Assembly: GCA_015066875.1 (NCBI GenBank)
Contig: SVNM01000008.1
Span: forward strand, 1-46,271
Length of the DNA: 46,271 nt
Source of the DNA: Ruminococcus sp.
GTDB taxonomy: Bacteria > Bacillota > Clostridia > Oscillospirales > Ruminococcaceae
Reading direction: 5' to 3'
Made by a program: the position numbers and the translations under genes. The notes beneath the pieces are model-generated. The model saw only the letters and a list, made by a program, of their open reading frames with translations. It searched no databases and was not told the origin of the DNA. Position 1 is the first letter of the stretch. Each line of letters opens with the position of its first letter. This document shows, piece by piece, positions 32,394-40,861 of the stretch.

Positions 32394-33506
32394 TTAGCAA
32401 TGGGATTTATGAATAATATCCTGTTGTTTTTTCATAAGCATAAAAGTCATCACAAGAAGCATAAGCGACGGAATAGGTGATGTTGCTTTGTGAAGGGCGA
32501 AATCTGCCGAAGCTGTAGGCAGAGCTGTATTTTCAAGGAGAGGGAGCATTATAGCTTTGCAGATAAGAGCGCTTAACAGTGCAGAGATTATCCGCATAAA
32601 AAGGAGCCTTGAGATACTGAGCTTTCCTGAAACAACAGCGGAAATCTGCATAAAAACGCAGACACCTCCGAATGAAACAACAGCGCAGATGAATGGGAGA
32701 AGCGTATAATTATCGCGGATATTGAGGGCTGAGATACAGGTAACATCAAGGATAGAGGCTATGAAAACGCTGATAGTTTCAGCGTCATAATCGGAATAAC
32801 AGGAAAGAATTGAAGCTGTTGAGCGCAGAATTCCTGTGCTGTAAAGAAGCTCAATAAAAACGGAAAAAGCGAGAATCATAAGGCAGATTTTCATAATTGC
32901 CCGTCCCGCATTTGTGACTGAGTTTACAAGTGTTTCAGAGCTCAGCAAAAGCTTTGAACAGTCTTTCTGACAGGGCAGGTCAGCTTTGTCCGTAAAAAAG
33001 AGAAGTACACAGGCAAGAAGCACATTTGCGGAAACAGTAGAGATCAGAATTACGGTCCCTGCCCGTGAGTTACCGTAAAGCTGAGAAGCGATACAGCCAT
33101 AGATGAAGGCGGGGCCCGCACCATAGCATACTCCCGACCACATAACAGCTGTTTTACGTGATATGTTTCCGTTTTCGTACTGGGAGCACAGAAGCCTTGC
33201 TCCCACAGGATACCCTGCAAAAAGGCTGAGCAGAAAAATGAAAATAAGACGTCTTGAGCTACCGCTGAAGGAGTGTCCTTTCAGAGTAAATGTTCTGGCG
33301 ACAACGGAAATAAGATTGCTTTGGGAAAGAAGCTCTGAAGCAATCATAACGGCATACAGGGAAGGAATAATGACAGCAATACATCGCTCAAGGGCAGAGG
33401 AAACGGCTCTGCTGACCTCACGTGTGTGAAAAAGACAGAACAGCATCAGAAGCAACAGAAAGGAAATTTTCAGTATAAAAGCAGATATTCTGCGGATTTT
33501 TCTCAT
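32394..33506 (-). CDS. ylbJ: YlbJ-like membrane protein (nucleoside-recognition/Gate domain)
   Basis: 370 aa from ATG 33506; a GTG at 33515 is in frame but the GGGTGATT ribosome site suits 33506. It has about nine hydrophobic segments. The LSLFAGYPVGARLL motif followed by a GVCYGAGPAFIYG block is typical of the YlbJ / nucleoside-recognition (Gate) family, where YlbJ is a sigma-E-controlled sporulation membrane protein in Bacillus. The transport substrate is unknown. It is divergent from yqfC-yqfD, which are also sporulation genes, so the shared 63-bp region could be under sporulation control. Confidence 0.78.
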   Translation of the reverse strand: MRKIRRISAFILKISFLLLLMLFCLFHTREVSRAVSSALERCIAVIIPSLYAVMIASELLSQSNLISVVARTFTLKGHSFSGSSRRLIFIFLLSLFAGYPVGARLLCSQYENGNISRKTAVMWSGVCYGAGPAFIYGCIASQLYGNSRAGTVILISTVSANVLLACVLLFFTDKADLPCQKDCSKLLLSSETLVNSVTNAGRAIMKICLMILAFSVFIELLYSTGILRSTASILSCYSDYDAETISVFIASILDVTCISALNIRDNYTLLPFICAVVSFGGVCVFMQISAVVSGKLSISRLLFMRIISALLSALICKAIMLPLLENTALPTASADFALHKATSPIPSLMLLVMTFMLMKKQQDIIHKSHC

Positions 33507-33532
33507 AATAATCACCCGCTAAATCATATTAT
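33503..33532 (+). promoter_or_regulatory. Possible sigma-E type promoter for yqfC-yqfD
   Basis: TCATAAT (33503-33509), 15-bp spacer, CATATTAT (33525-33532), compared with the sigma-E pattern GHATART and CATACAHT. The match is partial. It is supported mainly because yqfC and yqfD belong to the sigma-E regulon in Bacillus. Confidence 0.35.
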
Positions 33533-33569
33533 TCTTAATAAAGAATTATTCATCGGGGAGTGAAGACTA

Positions 33570-33836
33570 TTGTCGGGAAAATTATCGGAAAAGGCTTCTG
33601 ACGCATTGTTTCTGAGCACGGGAATTCATATGGAAAGCAACAGAGAGCTTTTCATAGAAAACTGCCGTCGCATTGAGGAATACAACGAGGTCTTTATGAA
33701 GCTTGTATCGGGCGGACTGTACATTCAGATATGGGGGAGCAATCTTCGCGCATACGATTTCAAAACAAAGGGACTCATAGTAAAGGGAAGGATATCACAG
33801 ATTGAGTTTATCGAAAGGAAGCGTGGAAAGCATTGA
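33570..33836 (+). CDS. yqfC: YqfC (YabP/YqfC family sporulation protein)
   Basis: 88 aa, start TTG at 33570 after a GGGGAG site. A small beta-rich protein of the YabP/YqfC family, with NRELFIENCRRIEEYNEVFMKL and a strand-rich C-terminal half (LYIQIWGSNLRAYDFKTKGLIVKGRI) at the usual length. It pairs with YqfD, whose TTG start overlaps its TGA stop. In spore formers both are made in the mother cell. In a Ruminococcus-like host they may be retained although sporulation is rarely seen. Confidence 0.85.
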   Translation: MSGKLSEKASDALFLSTGIHMESNRELFIENCRRIEEYNEVFMKLVSGGLYIQIWGSNLRAYDFKTKGLIVKGRISQIEFIERKRGKH

Positions 33837-34996
33837 AAAATCAGCTTCGTGGCTGTGTAAGGATAAACGCACAGGGCAAAAACCTCTACAGATTTATAAA
33901 TATGATACATAACAGACGTATGAACTGCTTTGACCAGTATGTGAAAAAAGATGTGTTCTACTGTGAAATTTACCGCAGTGACATTGAAAGGATATACGAA
34001 TTTGCCGAGGAATGTGAGGTAGAGCTGAGGCATTTCGAGTACGCAACTCTGTCACAGAGAATAAGAAAATACCGCAGACGCTTCGGAATACTTGTTGGAG
34101 TTTTAGCGGGAGCCATAGCCTGTGTGTATTTCTCATCGGTAGTTGTAACCATAGATGTAAAAGGCAACAGCCGTGTCAGCACAGACACCATACTTTCTGC
34201 TCTTGAAGAGCTTAATGTAACCTATGGAAGCAGAATAAGCGATATAAATTTCGCCTATTGTGAAAATGAGCTTCGACTTATGGTAGACGGAGTCTCGTGG
34301 GCGGGAATAAGAAGAACAGGCAACAGGATAGTTGTAGAGATAACAGAAATAGTGGAAAAGCCCGAAATGACCATAGAGCGTGTGCCCTGCAATGTGGTAT
34401 CTCAGCGTGAGGCACAGATAATCTCAACGTCGGTCTATGACGGACAGCTTATGCGTATTGTGGGGGATTATGTTATGCCCGGAGATCTGCTTATAAGCGG
34501 AGTCATCGAGGACTCAAAGGGGCACGTGACAAAGCATCACGCAATGGGAGCAATAACGGGAATTTATGAGGAGACAATAAGCTTTACAGAAGAGTTTGCA
34601 AGCGCAGTAAAAAAGCCTGTGGGCAATACACGCACCGAGCGTTATCTTAAGCTTTTCAGTGCGGAAATTCCGCTGTTTATCGGCAGAAACGAGTATGAAA
34701 GCTATCTTGCTGAGGAGAGGGAACAGTACTTTTCCATAGGAGAAAAAGAACTTCCTCTCGGAATAGTAACAAGAAACATCACCGAAACGGAATATACCGA
34801 AAGTGTTTTTTCAAAGGAGGAGCTTGACCTGAAGCTTCAGGAAAAAATCTTTCTCTATGAAAAGAATTTTCTTTCCGATGTGAAAATTCTTGACCGCGAA
34901 ATTATAAAAGAGCAAAAAGAAAACTCCCTCACGTATACAGTAAAGTACACCGTAGAGGGAGAAATTGGTATTCAGAAGGAAATTTTCATTAAATAG
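33833..34996 (+). CDS. yqfD: YqfD sporulation membrane protein
   Basis: 387 aa, start TTG at 33833 overlapping the yqfC stop (TTGA), so translation is coupled. It has an N-terminal cytoplasmic part of ~80 residues, one membrane segment (about 85-105, FGILVGVLAGAIACVYF) and a large extracytoplasmic beta-rich region including a POTRA-like stretch just after the membrane (VVTIDVKGNSRVSTDTIL). This is the usual YqfD architecture and length. The gene ends only 5 nt from the convergent stop of the zinc-ribbon gene, leaving no room for a separate terminator. Confidence 0.88.
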   Translation: MKNQLRGCVRINAQGKNLYRFINMIHNRRMNCFDQYVKKDVFYCEIYRSDIERIYEFAEECEVELRHFEYATLSQRIRKYRRRFGILVGVLAGAIACVYFSSVVVTIDVKGNSRVSTDTILSALEELNVTYGSRISDINFAYCENELRLMVDGVSWAGIRRTGNRIVVEITEIVEKPEMTIERVPCNVVSQREAQIISTSVYDGQLMRIVGDYVMPGDLLISGVIEDSKGHVTKHHAMGAITGIYEETISFTEEFASAVKKPVGNTRTERYLKLFSAEIPLFIGRNEYESYLAEEREQYFSIGEKELPLGIVTRNITETEYTESVFSKEELDLKLQEKIFLYEKNFLSDVKILDREIIKEQKENSLTYTVKYTVEGEIGIQKEIFIK

Positions 34997-35001
34997 GAGC
35001 G

Positions 35002-35349
35002 TTACATATCGCCACCGCCGAATTCGATTTCCTTTTCCATAGTAATGATTTTGCCCTTTGTTCCGCACCAGGGACATTCAACCTTTTCCTGTCCGTTCCA
35101 GCAAGAGAGCTTTCCGCAGGAGGTGCATTTTAAAAACTGAGTTGATCTGCAGTAGGGACACCCCGGATATTCATCGGCGGGATAGAGATTTCCACTGCAT
35201 TTTTCCTTATCATAGCCCTCGCGGGAAGCGCGTTTGCTGTCAAGGGGAAAAGCCCAGGTTCTGTACCAGTCGCCCTGATACTCCTCAACTCTCACGCCGT
35301 ATATTTTCTTTCCCTCAGGACATTTCATAAGAATAACCTTAGCCTTCAT
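35002..35349 (-). CDS. Small double zinc-ribbon protein, TerY-C-like
   Basis: 115 aa from ATG 35349; AAGGAGG lies just upstream, so the longer frame from 35580 (inside the Sel1 gene) is rejected. The N-terminal ~60 residues form a small domain (KIYGVRVEEYQGDWYRTWAFPL). The C-terminal half carries four CxxC-type pairs: CPYC, CTSC, a lone C in LSCW, and CPWC, enough for two zinc sites. The arrangement resembles the TerY-C metal-binding module that usually follows vWA domains of the TerY type, here standing alone; this is a resemblance judged by eye. It is the last gene of the six-gene operon, 16 nt after the Sel1 protein gene. Confidence 0.72.
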   Translation of the reverse strand: MKAKVILMKCPEGKKIYGVRVEEYQGDWYRTWAFPLDSKRASREGYDKEKCSGNLYPADEYPGCPYCRSTQFLKCTSCGKLSCWNGQEKVECPWCGTKGKIITMEKEIEFGGGDM

Positions 35350-35365
35350 CACAAACCTCCTTAAA

Positions 35366-36964
35366 TTACAATTCAGAATACTCAACGCCGTATTTATCGG
35401 CAATACGCTGAGCCTTTTGTGTATCCTTCGGCAGAAAATAACCGCCTGTTGCGTGGCATTTAACCAGCATACGTGCGCCTTCGGCAAGACCTCTTGAAGC
35501 GGATTTTGAAAACCACTGTGAAGCCTTTGCAAAGTTTCTGTCAGTGCCCTGACCGTTAAGATAACAGTAGCCGAGAGCAAGCTGAGCGTGGGGATTTCTC
35601 TGCATAGCTGAAAGCTCGAAGAGTCTTTTTGCGGTATTGTAATCCTGCATTACGCCTTCGCCGAAATAATGGCACCAACCCAGCGAATACTGAGCGTAAG
35701 GATTTCCCTGAGAGGCAGATTTTTTATACCATGCCACAGCCTCAGCGGGATTTTTCAGCATAGAAATGCCGTTGTAACAGCATTCTCCGTAGTTGTACTG
35801 AGCGTCTGAGTTGCCCGCCTGAGCGGACATCAGAAAAAGCTCAACGGCCTTTTCGGGAATTTTCGCAGTACCCTTGCCGTAGTAGTAATAACAGCCGAGA
35901 GTATTTGCAGCTTCAGCATTTCCGTTAGCTGTCGCCTTTTCGTACCAGTAAAGAGCCTTTCCTAAATTCTGCTGAGTACCCTCGCCCGAAGCGTAGCAGT
36001 TTGCAAGACTGTACTGAGCCTCAGCATTATTCTGTACAGCGGCACGCTCATACCATAAAACGGCTTCGGTTTTGTCCTGAGACACGCCTTTTCCGAAAAA
36101 GAGCATATCCGCATATCTCAGCTGAGAAGGAATACTTCCGTTTTCAGCGGAATATTTTATCATATCATTGAGGTTATCGCCGGAAAGCTTTATTCCATAG
36201 CGCAAGGCAAGCTGTTGAGCCGTATCGATATCCTTATGCAGATTAGGTCCTCCGCTTTTATAGCATCTTACAAGAGCCTTCTGAGCTTCATAATCGCCCT
36301 GTTCAGCGGCTTTTCCGTACCAGTAAACGGCAAGGCCATAATCTTTTGGAATACCCTGTCCGGCACGGTAGCAGTCTGCCAGACGCTTCTGGGCATTGCT
36401 GTCTCCGGCGATAGCTGCTTTGCGGTACCAGTGAGAAGCCTTTGTATAGCTGTGCTTTACGCCGTTTCCGAAGTAATAGCGTTCGCCAAGATTATACTGA
36501 GCGTTGACATCTCCGTTTTCGGCAAGCTCCAGAATATTATGCTCATGGCTGAGCACATTTTCTCCTGTGCTGTTTACAGAGCCCTGATCCGACGCTGAAT
36601 CCTGCACATCAGGAAGCTTTTCCCAGCCCATAGCGTAGGAAAAGGCGTTGATAACCATACGTGATTTTTCGGGATTAAGATACTCTGAAACTATTGCAAG
36701 AGCACGTTTATTCACATCAGGCGGAGTAGTTTCTCCGCTTTTTACTTTTTCAGAAAGGGTAATGTAAAGCTTTCCCACATTTTCGCTTACAGCCACATAA
36801 AAGGACTTGTTTTCCTTTGAAAGCCTGGGAGCGATATCACTGAAAGCCGAACAGAATCTCCGGTGGTCTGCGAGAATATCCATACCGAAAATCTCGACTA
36901 ATCTCTTTACCGCTTCATCGGGTGTTTCGCAGAAGCTTTTTGTTTTATCGGCAGAATTACTCAC
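35366..36964 (-). CDS. Sel1-like repeat protein (532 aa)
   Basis: The N-terminal ~115 residues form a helical domain (AVKRLVEIFGMDILADHRRF through VINAFSYAMGW) that I cannot name. From about residue 145 there are ten Sel1-like repeats with the pattern AQ-x-LG-x-x-Y-x-x-GxG...A-x-x-WY-x-x-A. Repeats 3 and 10 carry a longer insert (SGGPNLHKD and TGGYFLPKD). Sel1 solenoids bind protein partners. No signal peptide or membrane segment is seen, so it is cytoplasmic. It lies between ispE (13-nt gap) and the zinc-ribbon gene (16-nt gap) in one operon. The two likely work together as a scaffold and zinc protein, possibly with the TerY-P triad 5 kb away; this link is speculative. Confidence 0.85.
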   Translation of the reverse strand: MSNSADKTKSFCETPDEAVKRLVEIFGMDILADHRRFCSAFSDIAPRLSKENKSFYVAVSENVGKLYITLSEKVKSGETTPPDVNKRALAIVSEYLNPEKSRMVINAFSYAMGWEKLPDVQDSASDQGSVNSTGENVLSHEHNILELAENGDVNAQYNLGERYYFGNGVKHSYTKASHWYRKAAIAGDSNAQKRLADCYRAGQGIPKDYGLAVYWYGKAAEQGDYEAQKALVRCYKSGGPNLHKDIDTAQQLALRYGIKLSGDNLNDMIKYSAENGSIPSQLRYADMLFFGKGVSQDKTEAVLWYERAAVQNNAEAQYSLANCYASGEGTQQNLGKALYWYEKATANGNAEAANTLGCYYYYGKGTAKIPEKAVELFLMSAQAGNSDAQYNYGECCYNGISMLKNPAEAVAWYKKSASQGNPYAQYSLGWCHYFGEGVMQDYNTAKRLFELSAMQRNPHAQLALGYCYLNGQGTDRNFAKASQWFSKSASRGLAEGARMLVKCHATGGYFLPKDTQKAQRIADKYGVEYSEL

Positions 36965-36977
36965 AGTGCACCTCCAT

Positions 36978-37859
36978 TCAGATAAATGATTTGCTTACAG
37001 TTTTGCAGACGGCAGAGAAGTAACCTTTTTCTGCAAGAGTCTGCGAGCATTTTTCAGCTGTTTCATTATCGTCAAAAAGACCGAAAACAGCTGATCCGCT
37101 TCCTGTCATAAGAGCACTCAAAGCTCCGCAGTCAGTCATAACGGACTTTATGTGTGCAACCTCCGGAAGCTTCACAGCCTCCTCAAAGAGGTTGCCGAAA
37201 TATTTATATGCATCAGCGGAGTTATTTTCAATGGCACGTACAAGCTCTGCCGTCTGCGGGTGAGGGGGCATATCAAGACTGTCGATATTTCCGTAAGCCA
37301 CAGCGGTGGAAACTCCCTCAGTGCCCTTTGCAACAACGAGAATTTTCCCGGAATAATCAGCAATTGGTGTGATTTTCTCACCAATTCCCGAAACGTAAGC
37401 TGTACCTCCCGTAAAGAAGAAGGGAACATCAGCTCCGAGCTTAGCTCCCATATCGGCAAGAGCCTGGGAAGAGAGTCCCGCCTCTGTGAGAGTGTTCAGC
37501 GCATAGAGCACAGCGGAAGCATCGGCACTTCCTCCGCCCATACCCGCCTGAGAGGGGATACCCTTTACGATATGGATATGGCAACCGCCACCGATACCTG
37601 TTGTATCAAGGAAGAGCTTAGCCGATTTGAAAGCGATATTGCGTTCATCACAGGGAATCTCGTCAGATTTTCCGAACATTTCGGGAACGTCGCAGGAAAC
37701 GGTTATTTCATTTTCGGGAACAAGAGTTACGGTAATCTCGTCATAAAGTCCCACAGTCTGGAAAACGCTTTCGATGGTGTGATAGCCGTTTGGAAGTTTG
37801 CCTGTTACATCGAGAGCAAGATTGATTTTAGCAGAGCATTTTACGGTAAGAGTGTTCAT
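36978..37859 (-). CDS. ispE: 4-diphosphocytidyl-2-C-methyl-D-erythritol kinase
   Basis: 293 aa, a GHMP kinase of the non-mevalonate isoprenoid pathway that phosphorylates CDP-methylerythritol in the cytoplasm. Visible motifs are the N-terminal AKINLALDVTGKLPNGYH with catalytic Lys, the ATP-binding GIPSQAGMGGGSADASA loop (about 95-111), the catalytic Asp in LGADVPFFF, and the C-terminal MTGSGSAVFG loop. Length is normal. Its start overlaps the aminotransferase stop (ATGA), so the two are translationally coupled, although they have no pathway link. Confidence 0.95.
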   Translation of the reverse strand: MNTLTVKCSAKINLALDVTGKLPNGYHTIESVFQTVGLYDEITVTLVPENEITVSCDVPEMFGKSDEIPCDERNIAFKSAKLFLDTTGIGGGCHIHIVKGIPSQAGMGGGSADASAVLYALNTLTEAGLSSQALADMGAKLGADVPFFFTGGTAYVSGIGEKITPIADYSGKILVVAKGTEGVSTAVAYGNIDSLDMPPHPQTAELVRAIENNSADAYKYFGNLFEEAVKLPEVAHIKSVMTDCGALSALMTGSGSAVFGLFDDNETAEKCSQTLAEKGYFSAVCKTVSKSFI

Positions 37860-39043
37860 TTATTTTCTTCCTTAAGCTTGTTTACAAATTTTTCTATTCT
37901 TGAAACAGCTTCCATAAGGTGCTTCAGAGAATAAGCGTATGAAATTCTTATATAGCCCTCGCCACTGTCGCCGAAAGCGCTTCCCGGAACAACAGCAACC
38001 TTTTCCTCGTAGAGAAGTCTCTCGCAGAAAGTTTCGCTGTCAAGTCCCGTGCTCTTGATACAGGGGAAAACATAGAAAGCTCCCTCGGGATTAAAGCACT
38101 CCAGACCGATGCGGTTGAATTCGCTTACAAGATAGCGTCTGCGGATATTATACTCGTCACGCATTTTCTGAACTTCGGCGTCGCAGGAAGAAAGAGCCTC
38201 AACAGCAGCATTCTGGCTTACATATGGACTGCACATTATAGCATACTGGTGAATTTTCACGATCTGGGATACAATCGGCTTGGGAGCAGCGATATAGCCA
38301 AGTCTCCAGCCTGTCATAGCGTAAGCCTTTGAGAATCCGTTAACGAGAATAGTACGCTCCTTCATATCAGGAAGCTGAGCGATAGAGCAGTGATTTCTGC
38401 CATAGGTAAGCTCAGAGTAGATTTCATCTGAAAGCACGATAATGTTGGTATCCTTCAGGAACTGTGCAACAGGCTCAAGATCCTCATAGGTCATAACAGC
38501 GCCTGTGGGGTTATTGGGGAAGGGAAGGATAATCATCTTTGTACGTTCTGTGATTTTATCCTTAAAGTCCTCAACAGTGAGCTTGAAGTTGTTTTCGATA
38601 CGTGTGGGAACAGGAACAGCCACACCTCCGATAAGCTCTACAAGGGGAGCATAGCACACGAAGCAGGGCTCAACCACAAGAACCTCATCGCCGGGGTCAA
38701 TGATGCCTCTGAGAGCGATATCAATAGCCTCAGAGCCTCCTACAGTAACGACAATCTCATCGTCTGAATCGTAATCGAGCTCCTGTTTGCGTGAAAGATA
38801 TCTGCTGATTTCCGCTCTCAGCCTTTCGAGTCCCTTGTTGGGACCGTATATAATCTGTTTTCTTTCAAGTACCTTAATGGCTGATTTTCTTATAGCCCAG
38901 GGAGTAGAGAAATCGGGCTCGCCGACACCGAGACTGATAACGTCCTTCATAGTACCGGCAATATCGAAAAACTTACGGATTCCCGAAGGCTTCATAGCCT
39001 TGACCTTGTTTGATAAAGCCTTTTCGTAATCGATCACGGACAA
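37856..39043 (-). CDS. PLP-dependent class I/II aminotransferase
   Basis: 395 aa, start TTG at 39043 placed by AAAGGGG six nt upstream; it overlaps the Lrp-type regulator gene by 10 nt. It is a fold type I enzyme with PLP-binding Lys239 in NGFSKAYAMTGWRLG, SDEIYSELTY (about 205-214), FPNNPTG and the C-terminal Arg region EGYIRISYAYS. The closest groups are the PatA/AspC-like amino acid aminotransferases, with aspartate, aromatic or other amino acids as donors; the substrate cannot be fixed. The overlapping Lrp/AsnC regulator gene suggests amino-acid-responsive control. Confidence 0.9.
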   Translation of the reverse strand: MSVIDYEKALSNKVKAMKPSGIRKFFDIAGTMKDVISLGVGEPDFSTPWAIRKSAIKVLERKQIIYGPNKGLERLRAEISRYLSRKQELDYDSDDEIVVTVGGSEAIDIALRGIIDPGDEVLVVEPCFVCYAPLVELIGGVAVPVPTRIENNFKLTVEDFKDKITERTKMIILPFPNNPTGAVMTYEDLEPVAQFLKDTNIIVLSDEIYSELTYGRNHCSIAQLPDMKERTILVNGFSKAYAMTGWRLGYIAAPKPIVSQIVKIHQYAIMCSPYVSQNAAVEALSSCDAEVQKMRDEYNIRRRYLVSEFNRIGLECFNPEGAFYVFPCIKSTGLDSETFCERLLYEEKVAVVPGSAFGDSGEGYIRISYAYSLKHLMEAVSRIEKFVNKLKEENK

Positions 39044-39516
39044 ATCATACCCCTTTCATCGATATCCTCGTTATCAATAAAGATACCTTTTTCCTTATAT
39101 GTTTTAAGCATAAAGTGAGTTGCTGTGGAAAGCACGCCTTCGATGGTGGAAAGTCTTTCGGAAACGAAAAGAGCAACATCACGGAGGTTATCTCCCTTTA
39201 CTTTGACAGCAAGGTCATAAGCGCCTGACATAAGCCAGATGCTGTCGACCTCGTCGTACATCATAATGGTTTTAGCAATGTCGTCGAATCCGCAGTCACG
39301 CTGAGGAGTAACCTTAAGCTCGATAGTGGCATAAACAGCGGATTTATCGTAGAGCTCTTCGTTGAGAATAACGCTGTAACCCTTGATAACGCCCTCGTCC
39401 TCAAGCTTTTTTATTTCGGCGGAAGCCTCTTCTTCTGAAATACCGAGCATAACGCCCAGTTCACGGTCTGAAATACGGGCATTCTGCTGTAAAATTCTGA
39501 TGATATCATTTTTCAT
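39034..39516 (-). CDS. Lrp/AsnC-family transcriptional regulator
   Basis: 160 aa. The N-terminal ~55 residues are a winged helix-turn-helix (NARISDRELGVMLGISEEEA), and residues ~62-140 are the RAM/ACT-like ligand-binding domain (YATIELKVTPQ, SIWLMSGAYDLAVKVKG). Such proteins form octamers, bind amino acids and control amino acid metabolism. Its coding end overlaps the aminotransferase start by 10 nt, the typical arrangement for a regulator and its target enzyme. The PHP gene lies 21 nt upstream, so it is inside the operon. Confidence 0.92.
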   Translation of the reverse strand: MKNDIIRILQQNARISDRELGVMLGISEEEASAEIKKLEDEGVIKGYSVILNEELYDKSAVYATIELKVTPQRDCGFDDIAKTIMMYDEVDSIWLMSGAYDLAVKVKGDNLRDVALFVSERLSTIEGVLSTATHFMLKTYKEKGIFIDNEDIDERGMICP

Positions 39517-39537
39517 AATTACAGATCCTTTCGAAAG

Positions 39538-40389
39538 TTAGATTTTAATGAAAACAGGCTTGCGCTGTTTAAAATAGCAGATGTGGTCAATTCCTGCAAG
39601 ACGTACTGTTTCTATAGCTTCGGCAATTCCCTTGCCGATATCTTCGGGGGTATGAGAGTCTGAGCCGAGAGTTATGATTTCTCCGCCCATATCTTTGAAT
39701 AGCTTTACATATTTAAGGTCGGGGAAGGTGCTTCCGAAGCCCTGACGCAGACCTGAGGTGTTGATTTCAATACCTTTTCCGTTTTGAGCAAGAGTGCGGA
39801 AGCAATCGGCGATAATCCCGTCAAAGCGTGAAATGTCGGGACAGATATTGTGGCGCTGTTTCATATATCTGAGACAGTAGGTGATATGTCCTATAACATC
39901 GGGGATATTGCTCTTGCAGAGCTCATAAACTTCATTGAAGTAGCGCTCAAGGAGATTAAAAATTTCGTCCATAGTCATCTTAGTATAATCTATAAAGTAG
40001 AAGTCCTTTTCGCCCATAACCTGATGAACCGAGCCTATGATGAAGTCAAGACGCTCATCTGAGGCGACTGTGCGGGCGACATCGGTATCGTGCATTATCT
40101 GTCCCAGCTCGACACCGCACAGAAGATTGAATCTGCCCTCGTTCTTTTGTTTAAGCTTTGTTACAGCCTCTACAGAGCTATAAAATCTGTCTTTATAATC
40201 AAGACCTTCAAGAAGCTCAAGCTCTTTTTCCGAGTAATGCTCCTTCGGATACCACGCATTACACTCGCAGTGGTCGGTAATGGCATAGGCAGAAAGCTCA
40301 AGTTCCTGAGCGCGTTTCAGACATTGGTTGATATCAGCGTCAGAGTCGATAGAGAATTGTGTGTGAGTGTGGCAATCCACAAGATTCAT
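39538..40389 (-). CDS. PHP-domain phosphoesterase, HisJ-like (histidinol-phosphatase family)
   Basis: 283 aa from ATG 40389 (GTG 40398 is in frame, but GAGGTGA fits the ATG). Metal-binding motifs are typical: DCHTHTQFS, ITDHCE, LLCGVELGQ, FIIGSVH, VIGHITY and LGSDSHTPE. The family includes histidinol-phosphate phosphatase of the HisJ type, but no other histidine gene is nearby, so a different phosphate ester is possible. It is the first gene of the six-gene operon and lies behind an extended -10 promoter. Confidence 0.85.
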   Translation of the reverse strand: MNLVDCHTHTQFSIDSDADINQCLKRAQELELSAYAITDHCECNAWYPKEHYSEKELELLEGLDYKDRFYSSVEAVTKLKQKNEGRFNLLCGVELGQIMHDTDVARTVASDERLDFIIGSVHQVMGEKDFYFIDYTKMTMDEIFNLLERYFNEVYELCKSNIPDVIGHITYCLRYMKQRHNICPDISRFDGIIADCFRTLAQNGKGIEINTSGLRQGFGSTFPDLKYVKLFKDMGGEIITLGSDSHTPEDIGKGIAEAIETVRLAGIDHICYFKQRKPVFIKI

Positions 40390-40420
40390 AAAAATCACCT
40401 CAGCAAAATTAATCCATTAT

Positions 40421-40449
40421 ATTATATCACATCGTCGCCGTACTTTCTA
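40421..40449 (-). promoter_or_regulatory. Promoter of the PHP-Lrp-aminotransferase-ispE-Sel1-ZnR operon
   Basis: On the minus strand TAGAAA (40449-40444), 17-bp spacer ending TGA, TATAAT (40426-40421): a TGnTATAAT extended -10 with a moderate -35. Confidence 0.75.
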
Positions 40450-40529
40450 TAGTTTTACAGAAAAAATATAAGCTAAAAAATAAAAATATTTATTTAGGGC
40501 AAAACCCTCTTCCATTTTTTTTAATTATA

Positions 40530-40538
40530 TGGTATAAT
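40530..40538 (+). promoter_or_regulatory. Extended -10 promoter of the ACT/UPF0210 operon
   Basis: TGGTATAAT (40530-40538) with no good -35 at the expected place, giving an extended -10 type promoter. A GGAGG ribosome site and the ATG follow about 30 nt downstream. Confidence 0.65.
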
Positions 40539-40570
40539 ATTATATATTTCTATGCTATGGAGGTTTTTTT

Positions 40571-40840
40571 ATGAGAGCTGTTGTAACTGTAATAGGTAAG
40601 GATAATGTAGGTATCCTTCATAAGGTAAGCGGTATCTGCACAGAATATAATGCAAACGTAATGGAGGTTACTCAGAGCGTTTTACAGGATATGTTCGCAA
40701 TGATAATGCTTGTTGATATTTCCGATATCTCAGGCGATTTCTCAAATATGGTTGACAGAATGACTGCTCTTGGCAAGGAGCTGGGACTTTCAATCCATAC
40801 AATGCACGAGGATATTTTCAATTCAATGCACAGTATCTAA
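40571..40840 (+). CDS. ACT domain protein, UPF0237 family
   Basis: 89 aa, a single ACT domain (VVTVIGKDNVGILHKVSGIC ...) of the normal UPF0237 length, cytoplasmic. ACT domains bind amino acids or similar small ligands and regulate partners. It is followed after 21 nt by the UPF0210 gene, its common neighbour in Firmicutes and archaea, which suggests the two form one functional unit. The exact ligand and role are unknown. The ribosome site GGAGGTTTTTTT precedes ATG. Confidence 0.9.
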   Translation: MRAVVTVIGKDNVGILHKVSGICTEYNANVMEVTQSVLQDMFAMIMLVDISDISGDFSNMVDRMTALGKELGLSIHTMHEDIFNSMHSI

Positions 40841-40861
40841 GAAAGGAACATATATTAAACC

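Noticed and set aside
35350-35580. N-terminal extension of the zinc-ribbon protein
   Set aside because: It overlaps the Sel1 gene in another frame, while AAGGAGG fixes the start at 35349.
37152-37934. 260-aa plus-strand reading frame opposite ispE
   Set aside because: Antisense shadow of conserved ispE motifs; no ribosome site or recognisable domain.
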